Shown here in pieces: positions 16,046-24,898 of a stretch of 42,201 bases of DNA (positions are counted from its first letter, which is position 1; every line of letters begins with the position of its first letter). Both the position numbers and the translations under genes were made by a program. The stretch comes from a virus. Where the stretch lies: the IMG/VR virus record IMGVR_UViG_3300030419_005073, positions 12,072 to 54,272 of that record. One strand, given 5' to 3'. The notes under the pieces are model-generated. The model did not search any database and was not told where the DNA came from. It saw nothing but the letters and a program-made list of their open reading frames with translations.

Positions 16046-17589
16046 AACTTGATGATACGTTAAAAAAATGGTTGTATAATACGTACACAGATAATATACC
16101 AGATAAACTAAGTTTATTATTAAAAGAACAAGGTGTGCCGAATGAATGGATTTTACCGAGTACAGTAATAATTCATAGACTTTCAAATATGCCTTGGTAT
16201 ACTCAAGAACAAATATTAAATGAAATTTCTTTGACCAAAGAAGAACTAATTAATTTAAATTCTTTAATACGTGAATCAGAATTTTTACAGGACATAATTG
16301 TACATCGTGGTTTGGGTAGAAAGTATTGGAACACAATGATACCTTACGTTAAGAGTGGTAAGATAGATAAAGTTATAAATTATGAATATGATTTTCCATT
16401 AAGGTTAGCACTTTTTCCAGGAATGTCTTGTATGTACTATTGTGGGTTTTGTGGTAGGAATCAGAATGCTGCTTATGATCCTAAAAAAGTGTTGAAGAGT
16501 GGTGTCAGTACATATAAAGATATAATTTCAAGTTTACCTAATAATTCAACTATTTCTATTTCTGGAGGATTAGAACCACTTACTAATTTTAAATTAGGTG
16601 AAATAATATCTCATGCTAAATCTTTAGGTCATAGAGTTCCATTGATAACGAATGCACATATGTTGACACCAAAGTATTTAGAAAGTCAACCTGGGATTTG
16701 GGACTTAGATTCTTTAAGAGTGTCATTATATGGTACTGATCAAGAGTCAACTTATTTTGTTACACGACATAAAAAAGCATATAAATTGGTGAAGGATAAT
16801 ATAATAGAATTTTTGAAAGAACGGAACAGAAAAAAATCAAATGTTAAGTTAGGTATTAATTATATTATAATTCCAGAAAATATAGATACTATTTTACCAT
16901 TACTTGATTATATTATTGATATTAATTCTAAAGTTAGTAATGGTGACGGTGTTGATTTTTTAACTATCCGAGAAGACTTCGGGAGTGTAACAGATATTAG
17001 TGATGACGCTGATAAAAATATTGAGGGTAGGAAATATCACTTAGACGGATTTTTGTCAGAGGAACAGAGAAGAAAACTTATAGATATATTTAAAGAATTT
17101 AATGATAGGAGAGAGAAAGAATGTTCTAAACTTCACGTTGATTTTGGTTATGCTATGGTAGCGTTGGGTGAGGGTGTATTAGGTAAACCATTAGCGAGAG
17201 TAAATGGGTTTCAAATGAGAAAATCAGGATTCCCACAGTTATCAGTTGCTGTAGATAGTGCCGGTGATGTGTTTCTTTACAGAGAAGCTGGATTTTTAGA
17301 TAGACCAGGAAATAAAAAATTTATTGCAGGTAGAATAACTAACGGAGAAACTTTAGAATCTGTCTTGAAAAATTTTATTGAGAGTAAAGAAACTGCTGAT
17401 TTAGTAGTTTATGATTCAAGGTTTATGGATTCATATGATCATTTGATAACTTTATTAGTTAATCAAGCAGAACAAGATATGGATTTTGGAATACCTTTTG
17501 AACACGGACCAGTTAAAGTTAGATGTCCTAACATAGAAGAATTGAATGTTGAATTAAGTAATAATTGGTATAGAGATGAAAAAAATTAG
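16042..17589 (+). CDS. DesII-like radical SAM sugar ammonia-lyase/dehydrogenase
   Basis: A 515-residue radical SAM enzyme with the cluster motif CMYYCGFC (C130, C134, C137) and SGGLEPLTN (174-182), the GGxEP SAM-binding motif. Further blocks match my memory of DesII, the desosamine enzyme that deaminates TDP-4-amino-4,6-dideoxyglucose: a YDP segment after the cysteines, SLYG, a TIRED strand, a D-x-x-GDVFLYREAGF block, AGRIT, and a similar length (DesII about 485). The helical N-terminal domain (1-110) with KYWNTMIPY also fits. It probably acts on a nucleotide sugar by radical C-N or C-O cleavage, or by oxidation. A Lys-type sugar aminotransferase that would make the amino substrate is not visible here. 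It is coupled to the kinase upstream (ATGA) and overlaps the next gene. Confidence 0.7.
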   Translation: MKLDDTLKKWLYNTYTDNIPDKLSLLLKEQGVPNEWILPSTVIIHRLSNMPWYTQEQILNEISLTKEELINLNSLIRESEFLQDIIVHRGLGRKYWNTMIPYVKSGKIDKVINYEYDFPLRLALFPGMSCMYYCGFCGRNQNAAYDPKKVLKSGVSTYKDIISSLPNNSTISISGGLEPLTNFKLGEIISHAKSLGHRVPLITNAHMLTPKYLESQPGIWDLDSLRVSLYGTDQESTYFVTRHKKAYKLVKDNIIEFLKERNRKKSNVKLGINYIIIPENIDTILPLLDYIIDINSKVSNGDGVDFLTIREDFGSVTDISDDADKNIEGRKYHLDGFLSEEQRRKLIDIFKEFNDRREKECSKLHVDFGYAMVALGEGVLGKPLARVNGFQMRKSGFPQLSVAVDSAGDVFLYREAGFLDRPGNKKFIAGRITNGETLESVLKNFIESKETADLVVYDSRFMDSYDHLITLLVNQAEQDMDFGIPFEHGPVKVRCPNIEELNVELSNNWYRDEKN

Positions 17590-19312
17590 AGTAGGACAGA
17601 TAGGTAGAGGGAGTTTTGGTAAAAAGATATTATCAAAGTTAGAGAATATACCTAATGTATCAGTTGAATGGGTATACGGTTCAGCAGATAAATGGTGGGA
17701 GTTTGATGAAGTGGATTGGGTTATTATTGCTAGTCCGAATGAATTTCATTATGAACAGGCAAAACACTATTTAGAATTAGGTTATAATGTTTTTTGTGAA
17801 AAACCTGGTACATTATCAACTCATTCGTTACTTGAATTGATAAGCTTATCTGAGTTAAAGGATGTATGTTTTTATATAGATGATGTATTGACGTATGAGG
17901 ATATATTACCAATTAATGATTTTATTTATAAAAAATGGGGTGGATTATCTGCCAATATAATTGATAGGATGGCATATCATCACTTTTATTTGGTTTATGA
18001 TATGATAGGTGAATTGACTTCAACTAATATTGATGTAACAATCAATGATATTAGTCATAAGGTTTTTGAAATTGATTTCGGTGATTTAAACTTTAAGTTT
18101 GAATATGATTTTGGTTGGTATAAAGAAAAAGTTCATAATATAACACCTAGATTTAGTGGTGATGCTTTAGAAACTATGTTGACGAAAGTTTTACAAGAAG
18201 ATGTAGATTTTAAGTTAAACCACAAAAGGAGTGTTTTTGCTACAAAATTAAGTGAACTTGTGAAATCTAGTTTATATGGAAAATGTGCTGTAGTTGGTGC
18301 TGGTATTTATGGTATCACTGCAGCTACTAAATTGAGAACTGCAGGATATAATGTAGATTTGTATGATTCTGAAGATGATATTTTAAAGAAAGCATCTGGA
18401 ATTAATCAGTATAGAATACATAGAGGATATCACTATCCTAGAAGTCCTGAAACAATAGAGTCGTGTAAGAATAATGAAGAGTCGTTTATAAAATATTATA
18501 ATCAATCTATAGTATATAATAACATAAAACATTATTATTCAATCGCGTCTGAAGAGAGTTTAGTAACACCACAAGAATATTTAACTGTATTAGACAAGAC
18601 TAAATTAGATTGGAAGATAGTAGAAACGTTACCAAACTGTGATTTGACTATAGAAGTAGAAGAAAAATTATATGATCCTCATATATTAAGTGAGATATGT
18701 CATGAGCGAATAAAAGGTAATGGAATTAATTTAATATTAAATACATCTGTAGATAAATTAGATGGTTATAATTATGTTGTTTATGCGACATATACATCAC
18801 TTAATGATTTTACAGATAATAAAGAAGATTATCAATTTGAATTATGTGAAAAGCCAGTATTAAAATTACCAAGTATATATAAAAATAAGAGTATTGTTAT
18901 TATGGACGGTCCTTTTATGTGTTTTGATCCCTTAGCAGATACAGGTTATCATCTCGGTGGAAATGTAGTTCACGCTATTCACGCTAGTAATATAGGTAAG
19001 ACTCCCAAGATACCACCAGTGTATGAAGAATATTTAAATAAAGGTATTGTAAAGAAACCAAAGTATACAAATATAGATAGTTTTATTGAATCAGCTAAAA
19101 AGTTTTTTCCTAAAATAGAAGACTCAGAATACATTGGTTCTATGTATACAATAAGGACAGTTTTACCGTATAAAGATGAAACAGATGAAAGACCAACTAT
19201 TGTTACTAAACGTGATAATAATTTTATTTTATTTAGTAGTAAAATTGGTAACTGTGTTGATTCGTCAGAAGAGATATTAAATATAATAAAAAATGAAGTT
19301 ATAGAGAATTAG
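17576..19312 (+). CDS. Gfo/Idh/MocA domain fused to FAD-dependent oxidoreductase
   Basis: A 578-residue fusion. Residues 1 to about 235 are Gfo/Idh/MocA-like: VGQIGRGSFG for NAD(P), VIIASPNEFHYEQA, and CEKPGTLS with the family EKP Lys. The C-terminal sheet domain is compact. From about 238 a second nucleotide site begins, VVGAGIYGITAATKL, the FAD loop of DAO/glycine-oxidase-type flavoproteins. It continues with IHRGYHYPRS and ends with a region (SKIGNCVDSSEE) in the usual place of the second FAD contact. The two activities are probably sequential, for example oxidation of a sugar carbon by NAD and of an amine or alcohol by FAD. It directly follows the DesII-like gene, overlapping it by 14 bases. 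Confidence 0.75.
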   Translation: MKKIRVGQIGRGSFGKKILSKLENIPNVSVEWVYGSADKWWEFDEVDWVIIASPNEFHYEQAKHYLELGYNVFCEKPGTLSTHSLLELISLSELKDVCFYIDDVLTYEDILPINDFIYKKWGGLSANIIDRMAYHHFYLVYDMIGELTSTNIDVTINDISHKVFEIDFGDLNFKFEYDFGWYKEKVHNITPRFSGDALETMLTKVLQEDVDFKLNHKRSVFATKLSELVKSSLYGKCAVVGAGIYGITAATKLRTAGYNVDLYDSEDDILKKASGINQYRIHRGYHYPRSPETIESCKNNEESFIKYYNQSIVYNNIKHYYSIASEESLVTPQEYLTVLDKTKLDWKIVETLPNCDLTIEVEEKLYDPHILSEICHERIKGNGINLILNTSVDKLDGYNYVVYATYTSLNDFTDNKEDYQFELCEKPVLKLPSIYKNKSIVIMDGPFMCFDPLADTGYHLGGNVVHAIHASNIGKTPKIPPVYEEYLNKGIVKKPKYTNIDSFIESAKKFFPKIEDSEYIGSMYTIRTVLPYKDETDERPTIVTKRDNNFILFSSKIGNCVDSSEEILNIIKNEVIEN

Positions 19313-19349
19313 ATTATACTTATATGTATATGATTAGTTAAGAGGTTAT

Positions 19350-20717
19350 ATGAATCAAACAAAAAATATAGTTGTAATACCAATGATTGTTCCCAAGGAT
19401 AAGAAGTTAGATAAATTTGGTGGTTGGGGATGGATGGAGTATTCTAAAAAAGCATGGCAGTTTTGGTGTGATGAGAACGGTTATGAATTAGTAATATATA
19501 ATGAACCATCAATAGAAGATACTATGAAGTATAGAATAACGGTACAACGGTGGTTTGATATCTTTGATTTTCTTGATAGAAAAAATATTAAATATGATCA
19601 AATAGCAATGGTAGATGCGTGTTCTATTCCAAAATGGAACTGTCCTGATTTTTTCAAATTAACAGATAACAAATTTACAGTCGGTCTTGAAAATGATAAT
19701 CTTAAATGGATTTATGAAAGTGTAGAAGGATATAAGAATATTTTTAATGATTATGAATTAGATATTAGTAAATATTTTTGTACACAATTTGTTATTTTTA
19801 ATAAATCTCACAAAGAATTATTTAAAAAATTTGAAAAGTTTTACAAAGAAAATGTTGATGAATTTGTTAAATTACAGACTAAAACAGTTAAAAGAGGTAC
19901 TTGTCAAACTCCATTGAATTACATTATGCAAATGAATAATGTAGATATAAATTATTTACCTAAACCGTTCAGGTTATCTCATTTATATCGTAAAGAAATG
20001 TTAGGTTATAATTGGCAATTAAATGAAGATATGACACCATTTTTTGTCAAGTATGGGTATGTTTGGGTTTTTAGTGGATTTGATAAAAGACAAAGAGATA
20101 ATTTAATGAAAGAAGCATGGAAACTGGTAAAACATAGATATAATAAAGATTTTTTTATACGTAATAGTGGTGTAATTGAAAGTAAAGATATAAATAAACA
20201 ATGTACTACACTTAAATTTAAAAAAGATATTTACAATACTTTTAATAAACCACATTTTAAAAATATGACACTTTTAGAATTAGGATGTAATCAAGGTAAT
20301 ACAACTAGAGTTTATGCGGAATGTTTTGGGAAAGTTATTGCAGTTGATATGACTGAAGATAATATAAAAATAGCAAAAAAGAAATGTGAAGAAGTAGATA
20401 ACGTTGAGTTTATTACGGCGGATGTTTACGATCTTAATTTTAAGTTACCTAAAGCAGACGTAGTTCACGTAGACGCCGGACATACGTATCAACATCTTGC
20501 ATATGATATAGATAGATGTATTGACTTATTAGATGATCCTATTTTTATTATTGATGATTACGGAAACCCTAGACAACAGATTAAAAAAGCGGTAAATGAT
20601 AAAGTAGAACAACATCAATTAAAAATCAATAAATTCATAGGTGAAAAAGATGGGTTTATATGTACCCATGGATTAGTTTTTGATGACAGAGAAGGTGTTA
20701 TTATTAACTTAAAATAA
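19350..20717 (+). CDS. Glycosyltransferase-like domain fused to SAM methyltransferase
   Basis: A 455-residue two-domain protein. Residues 1 to about 270 resemble the two proteins encoded at 21701 and 22528: an IVVIPM start, W-x-FWCDENGYEL, YDQIAMVDAC, and an NxPLNYIM-like acceptor segment. In the paralogues the metal site reads DAD; here it is D89-A90-C91, so metal-dependent transfer may be weakened or lost. From about residue 305 a class I methyltransferase follows, LLELGCNQGNTT (SAM loop), IAVDMTEDN, FITADVYDL and VHVDAGH. It may recognise a glycan and methylate it. AGAGG precedes the start by six bases, after a 37-base gap. Confidence 0.75.
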   Translation: MNQTKNIVVIPMIVPKDKKLDKFGGWGWMEYSKKAWQFWCDENGYELVIYNEPSIEDTMKYRITVQRWFDIFDFLDRKNIKYDQIAMVDACSIPKWNCPDFFKLTDNKFTVGLENDNLKWIYESVEGYKNIFNDYELDISKYFCTQFVIFNKSHKELFKKFEKFYKENVDEFVKLQTKTVKRGTCQTPLNYIMQMNNVDINYLPKPFRLSHLYRKEMLGYNWQLNEDMTPFFVKYGYVWVFSGFDKRQRDNLMKEAWKLVKHRYNKDFFIRNSGVIESKDINKQCTTLKFKKDIYNTFNKPHFKNMTLLELGCNQGNTTRVYAECFGKVIAVDMTEDNIKIAKKKCEEVDNVEFITADVYDLNFKLPKADVVHVDAGHTYQHLAYDIDRCIDLLDDPIFIIDDYGNPRQQIKKAVNDKVEQHQLKINKFIGEKDGFICTHGLVFDDREGVIINLK

Positions 20718-20732
20718 AAATGTATTTATAAT
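20704..20732 (+). promoter_or_regulatory. Possible internal sigma70-type promoter
   Basis: TTAACT at 20704-20709 and TATAAT at 20727-20732 are separated by 17 bases, a plausible -35/-10 pair at the end of the 19350 gene. It would start transcription about 30 bases before the SDR gene at 20769. The -35 differs from TTGACA at two positions, and such pairs occur by chance in AT-rich DNA. Confidence 0.3.
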
Positions 20733-20768
20733 CAAAAAATAATATTTATTTAAAATAGGAGTTATAAT

Positions 20769-21698
20769 ATGAGAATATTAGTTACAGGTGGAGCCGGTTT
20801 CATCGGAAGTCACATAGTAGATAGATTATTAACTGAAGGTCATGAAGTTACAGTTTTAGATTTGTGGGAAAGTGATGAAGCAAAAGTTCATTCAGATAAT
20901 CCAAATTATAAACTGGTAGTTGGAAATGTTTTAGATGATGATTTACTTGATAGTTTAGTTAGTGGTAAAGATAGAGTTATACATATGGCTGCTGTATTAG
21001 GTACGAGTGAAACTATTACTACTTATGATGTAGAACAAGTTGCATCAGTAAATGTTGTTGGAACAGTAAAGATGTTGAAGTTATGTAAGAAACACGGTGT
21101 GGGTAGGATAGTAATACCTACAACACCAGATGTAACTTGGTTGAATCCATATAAGATTACTAAAGCTGCTATTGAAAAGTTCGCTCAATTATTTTCTAAG
21201 AATTATGGAGTTGAGGCTGTTTGTTTAAAACTAGGTAATATCTATGGTTCAAGAGAAAGATGGTTAGACGGACCTAAAGAAGCTCCGTATAATTATCAGA
21301 AAGTCATACCAACTATTCTGATGGAAACTTTAAAAGGAAATAAATTTAATATTTACGGTAATGGTGACCAGAAATCAGAATACATATATGTTGAAGATGT
21401 AGCAGAATCGTTTTATAGGGCTCTTACTTCTGATAAAGATTTAGGTGGAAAAGTTATTCACGTTGGTAGAGACCAAAATCAATCTGTGAATGAAATTATT
21501 GACGCAGTTGAAGAAGTATGGGGTAGAAAAGTTGAAAGAAATTATGTTGATATGAGACCTGGAGAACACCATGTTGAGATTACGTTAGATCCTACATTAT
21601 TGAAAGAGTTGTTGGATTATGAATTACAATGGGATTTATCTAAAGGTTTGAAGGAAACTATAAAATATTACGAAAAAATGTATTCAGAGTTATATTGA
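20769..21698 (+). CDS. NAD-dependent sugar epimerase (UDP-glucose 4-epimerase-like SDR)
   Basis: A 309-residue extended SDR. VTGGAGFIGSHIV is the NAD loop, VLDLWES holds the acidic NAD determinant, HMAAVLGTSE follows, the active-site strand is IVIPTTPD, and PYKITK gives YxxxK. The substrate domain carries GNGDQKSEYIYVEDVA. Sequence style is that of UDP-glucose 4-epimerase/UDP-glucuronate decarboxylase relatives. A UDP-glucose dehydrogenase-like gene at 27755 could feed UDP-glucuronate into such an enzyme, but the substrate is not proven. It has a 51-base upstream gap with a possible promoter and the strong AGGAGTTATAATATG ribosome region, so expression may be partly independent of the upstream genes. 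Confidence 0.85.
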   Translation: MRILVTGGAGFIGSHIVDRLLTEGHEVTVLDLWESDEAKVHSDNPNYKLVVGNVLDDDLLDSLVSGKDRVIHMAAVLGTSETITTYDVEQVASVNVVGTVKMLKLCKKHGVGRIVIPTTPDVTWLNPYKITKAAIEKFAQLFSKNYGVEAVCLKLGNIYGSRERWLDGPKEAPYNYQKVIPTILMETLKGNKFNIYGNGDQKSEYIYVEDVAESFYRALTSDKDLGGKVIHVGRDQNQSVNEIIDAVEEVWGRKVERNYVDMRPGEHHVEITLDPTLLKELLDYELQWDLSKGLKETIKYYEKMYSELY

Positions 21699-21700
21699 TA

Positions 21701-22531
21701 ATGAAAAATGTAGTTTTTATGCCAAATATTGATTTGGGAAATGGTAGAGCAGACGCGTACCATTATTCAGTAAAGAGTTGGAAGTATTGGTGTAATAAAA
21801 ATAATGTTGAATTTCTAGAATGGACAGAACCGTTAATGGATGTAGGTGCGAGTACAAGTGGTATGGACGGATATAATAGGTTCCCAATAATTTATCAGAG
21901 AGAATGGGTATTTGATATACTAGAAGCGAATGATATAGATTACGATCAAGTATTAATTATTGATGCAGATACAATAGTTCATCCGGATTGTCCTAATGTT
22001 TTTGAAAAAACTAATCACGAATATAGTGTAGTAGCCTGTAATGGTGACTATGAATGGATTACGAGAAGTATTGATGGATGGGGAAAATATGCATTTCCTG
22101 ATGATGAAAAACCTAAAGTTTGGGAATATTTTAATACAGGATTTATTATAGCAAATAAAAAACATAAACCGTTTTTTAAAGAACTACAGAACTTTTATTT
22201 AGAAAACATAGATGAACTTTATAAAATTAGAAATCATCAAAATTATAAGTCATATCCAATTCCAGGAGTTGGTCAAACTTGTGTTAATTTTTTAGTAAAA
22301 AAACATAAGGTAAAAGTAAGGTATTTACCAGAAAGATATAATCTTCAAGATATATTTAGAAAAAACTTATTATATATTCCAGATTTTAGTTGGTGGAAAG
22401 ATGAGTTATTATTTTTAGATGTTGGTTGGATTTATCATTTTAATGCTATACCCCCAAAAATTGCGGTCGGAGAAAATATAAGACCGGCATCCTATTGGAT
22501 GAAGAGAACTTATGAGGAGTTGTACGGATGA
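21701..22531 (+). CDS. Putative GT-A glycosyltransferase, tandem paralogue 1
   Basis: A 276-residue GT-A-like protein. It opens with MKNVVFMPNIDLG, has SWKYWCNKNNVEFLE and the probable metal site YDQVLIIDADTIVHPDCPN (DAD), and a WEYFNTGFIIANKKHK block like that of glycogenin/GT8-type enzymes. A leucine-rich C-terminus ends in YWMKRTYEELY. It is paralogous to the next gene and to the N-terminal domain of the 19350 protein. The ATG at 21701 is preferred over the TTG at 21695, which fits the shared N-terminus of the two tandem copies. Donor and acceptor are unknown. Confidence 0.7.
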   Translation: MKNVVFMPNIDLGNGRADAYHYSVKSWKYWCNKNNVEFLEWTEPLMDVGASTSGMDGYNRFPIIYQREWVFDILEANDIDYDQVLIIDADTIVHPDCPNVFEKTNHEYSVVACNGDYEWITRSIDGWGKYAFPDDEKPKVWEYFNTGFIIANKKHKPFFKELQNFYLENIDELYKIRNHQNYKSYPIPGVGQTCVNFLVKKHKVKVRYLPERYNLQDIFRKNLLYIPDFSWWKDELLFLDVGWIYHFNAIPPKIAVGENIRPASYWMKRTYEELYG

Positions 22532-23304
22532 AAAATGTAGTTTTTATGATGAACGTGGATTTAGGAAAAGAAGGAAGATTTGCAAGCTCACGTACAAAAC
22601 CATATAAATATTCTATTGATAGTTGGAAAAGATGGTGTGATACTAATGACTGTGAATTATTTGTATTAACGGAAGAAGTAGTAGATCATGATAAAATGGG
22701 AATATGTTGGCAACGATGGTATGTTTTTGATTTATTAGAGGCTAATGGTATAGAATATGATCAGATATTATCTATAGACGCTGATACAATAGTTCATCCT
22801 GATTGTCCTAATGTTTTTGAAATGACAGATAATAAATTTACAGTTGTCGAATTTGATGGTAGCTGGGATTGGGTATTGAGGAGTATAGAATCTTATTCAA
22901 AATATGTGTTTAATGATTATATGTTAAAAGAGTGGTGGAAGTATTTTGACAGTGGTTTTTGGATAGTTAATAAATCTCATAAATCTTTTGCAAAAAAGTT
23001 TGTAGAGTTTTATAATAAAAATTCAGAACGATTAATAGAAATGCAAGATAAATTTCTTACTGGAACTGAACAAACACCATTAAATTTTATGTTAGATATT
23101 GAAAAAGTAGATGTAAAACATTTACCTTATGAATTTAATATGAATGATATGAATAGAAAAGAAGTATTGACAGAAGATTTATTGTTTACTAAAGTAGGTT
23201 GGATATATCAGTTTAATTGTATACCAAATAATACAGATAATGAACTTACAGATTATTGGATGACAAAGGCTTATAATTATTTTTACGGAGATTACAAAGA
23301 GTGA
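22528..23304 (+). CDS. Putative GT-A glycosyltransferase, tandem paralogue 2
   Basis: A 258-residue homologue of the preceding protein. It shares MKNVVFM at the start, SWKRWCDTNDCEL, YDQILSIDADTIVHPDCPN (DAD metal site), the W-K-Y-F-D-S-G-F-W-I-V block and the tail YWMTKAYNYFYG. The first 21 bases of the two genes are nearly identical, so recent tandem duplication is likely. The start has GGAG nine bases upstream and overlaps the previous stop as ATGA. The stop overlaps the GTG of the PIG-L gene. As the metal site is intact, an active glycosyltransferase is the best reading. Confidence 0.7.
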   Translation: MKNVVFMMNVDLGKEGRFASSRTKPYKYSIDSWKRWCDTNDCELFVLTEEVVDHDKMGICWQRWYVFDLLEANGIEYDQILSIDADTIVHPDCPNVFEMTDNKFTVVEFDGSWDWVLRSIESYSKYVFNDYMLKEWWKYFDSGFWIVNKSHKSFAKKFVEFYNKNSERLIEMQDKFLTGTEQTPLNFMLDIEKVDVKHLPYEFNMNDMNRKEVLTEDLLFTKVGWIYQFNCIPNNTDNELTDYWMTKAYNYFYGDYKE

Positions 23305-23897
23305 AAGTAGATATTAAAAATATATTAACATTAGCGGCTCATACTGATGACGTGGAGATAGGATGTGGTGCCAGTTTATATAAGTTTAATGACGCAAATA
23401 TAAAAGTCATAGCGTTCTCTTTAGCACCAGGTGAAGGTGTTGAAGATGAATTTGATGAATCTATGGAATTACTAGGTGCAGACTATGATTTACATAAAAT
23501 GCAAATCAGAGAGTTGAGTTATAGTAGACAAGAAATATTAGATGTTCTTTATAAAGAAGCTAAAAATACAAAATATGATTTAATTTTTTGTCCATCTTCA
23601 TTTGATACTCATCAAGACCACGCAGTTATTCGTGATGAATGTTTTAGAGCATTTAAGAAAACAACGATATTGGGTTATGAAATGCCATGGAATAATAGAA
23701 CATTTGATTCTGATGTATTTATAGAAGTTGATGAAGATCAATTAAATAAAAAAGTTGAACATTTTAAATGTTATAAAAGTCAAGTAAATAGACAGTTTTT
23801 TACTAAAGAATATATTTACAGTATGGCTAAATATAGAGGTTATCAAGTTGGTGTAGAATACGCTGAAGCGTTTGAAACTATAAGAATGTTAATATGA
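23301..23897 (+). CDS. PIG-L/LmbE-family N-deacetylase (GTG start)
   Basis: A 198-residue PIG-L family protein. AAHTDDVEIGCG (H14, D16, D17) is the N-terminal zinc-binding AHxDD motif, and THQDH (H104, D106, H107) supplies the second ligand and catalytic site. Family members remove acetyl from N-acetylglucosamine in GPI, mycothiol, bacillithiol and antibiotic precursors. Here it probably deacetylates an amino sugar, either nucleotide-linked or already in the glycan, exposing an amine for further modification. The GTG start is supported by the four-base overlap with the upstream stop and by conserved sequence beginning at residue 8. The stop overlaps the next start as ATGA. Confidence 0.85.
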   Translation: MKVDIKNILTLAAHTDDVEIGCGASLYKFNDANIKVIAFSLAPGEGVEDEFDESMELLGADYDLHKMQIRELSYSRQEILDVLYKEAKNTKYDLIFCPSSFDTHQDHAVIRDECFRAFKKTTILGYEMPWNNRTFDSDVFIEVDEDQLNKKVEHFKCYKSQVNRQFFTKEYIYSMAKYRGYQVGVEYAEAFETIRMLI

Positions 23898-24898
23898 ATA
23901 CAATATTAAAAAATAAATATGTTATAGGAACTCACGTTATGTTCTTTGAAATTGAAATGTTCAAAGATTTTATTGACGGGTTAATAAATCTATTAGAAAC
24001 AGTTGAAAATAAAGAAAATGTAATAGTTGATTTATGTTTTAATTTATCACAGAAGTTAGAAAAGATAGATACAAATAAGATAGATGAAAAGAGTTTATTA
24101 GTTAAATTTTCTAATAACGTAAAAAGGTTACAAAATATAGGAGTCAATGTAGATTGGAGAGTTCACGATGGAGATGATTTTTATTTCCATGCAGATTACA
24201 GAAGAGATTTAAATTACAATTACTGTAAGAAAGTAGATTATGTAATGTGGGGAGAAACAGATAGTTTTTTCCCTAGAGAAGCTTTTCAGGTAATTGAAAC
24301 TTTATCAGAGTATACAAAAGAACAGAATATGCATAGATACTTATTAAGCTTTTCAGATAGAAAAATGTGGGATGCATCTTGGGATCCGTTAGTTCACGTT
24401 GATTATGAACACTTAGAGTTTATTGATGATGATGAAGGTCATTTAAATCCGAATCAAGCTAAATCACCAATGTCAATTGAAAAGATGAATGAGATAAACG
24501 GAAAAGTTGATGAATTTAATTTTACTTATATTACTAAACCTAAGATAAGTGGAGCTTGTTTAGTGTTATCATCAGATTTAATAAAAAGTGGTGTGAATGT
24601 ACCGTCGTGTTTAATTTATAATGATGACGAAGGGTTATCGATTATGTGTGAAAAGATATTAGGACAAAATTTTATACAGTTCGTTTGTAAGAATATATTA
24701 CACGTTCACGCTAGAAGACACCCACAAAAGAGATGTTATGTAGTGAATGAAGATAACCCTCATGCTTTTATAAATAAAAAAGTAGATAATTTTCAAAAAT
24801 TATTACAAATGTCTAAAAGTAATATTCAAAATTTGACTAATGTAAATAATAAGTTCTATGAATATAATGATTTAGAAAAAATATTGGAGGTATCATGA
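23894..24898 (+). CDS. Putative GT-A glycosyltransferase-like protein
   Basis: A 334-residue soluble protein that I cannot place in a family. A GT-A fold is suggested by a first strand (KYVIGTHVMFF), an internal acidic motif after a strand (VDYVMWGETDSFFP, where E-T-D could bind metal), ISGACLVLSSDLI and a late HVHARRHP that could be the final metal ligand. It is embedded with ATGA overlaps on both sides between PIG-L and GDP-mannose 4,6-dehydratase genes, consistent with a role in the same glycan pathway. An inactive or non-transferase role cannot be excluded. Confidence 0.5.
   Translation: MNTILKNKYVIGTHVMFFEIEMFKDFIDGLINLLETVENKENVIVDLCFNLSQKLEKIDTNKIDEKSLLVKFSNNVKRLQNIGVNVDWRVHDGDDFYFHADYRRDLNYNYCKKVDYVMWGETDSFFPREAFQVIETLSEYTKEQNMHRYLLSFSDRKMWDASWDPLVHVDYEHLEFIDDDEGHLNPNQAKSPMSIEKMNEINGKVDEFNFTYITKPKISGACLVLSSDLIKSGVNVPSCLIYNDDEGLSIMCEKILGQNFIQFVCKNILHVHARRHPQKRCYVVNEDNPHAFINKKVDNFQKLLQMSKSNIQNLTNVNNKFYEYNDLEKILEVS

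Noticed and set aside
20720-20760. T4-type late promoters (TATAAATA)
   Set aside because: Only the reversed or partial strings TATTTATA/ATATTTATT occur in AT-rich gaps (7496, 12435, 20723), in the wrong orientation for the downstream genes.
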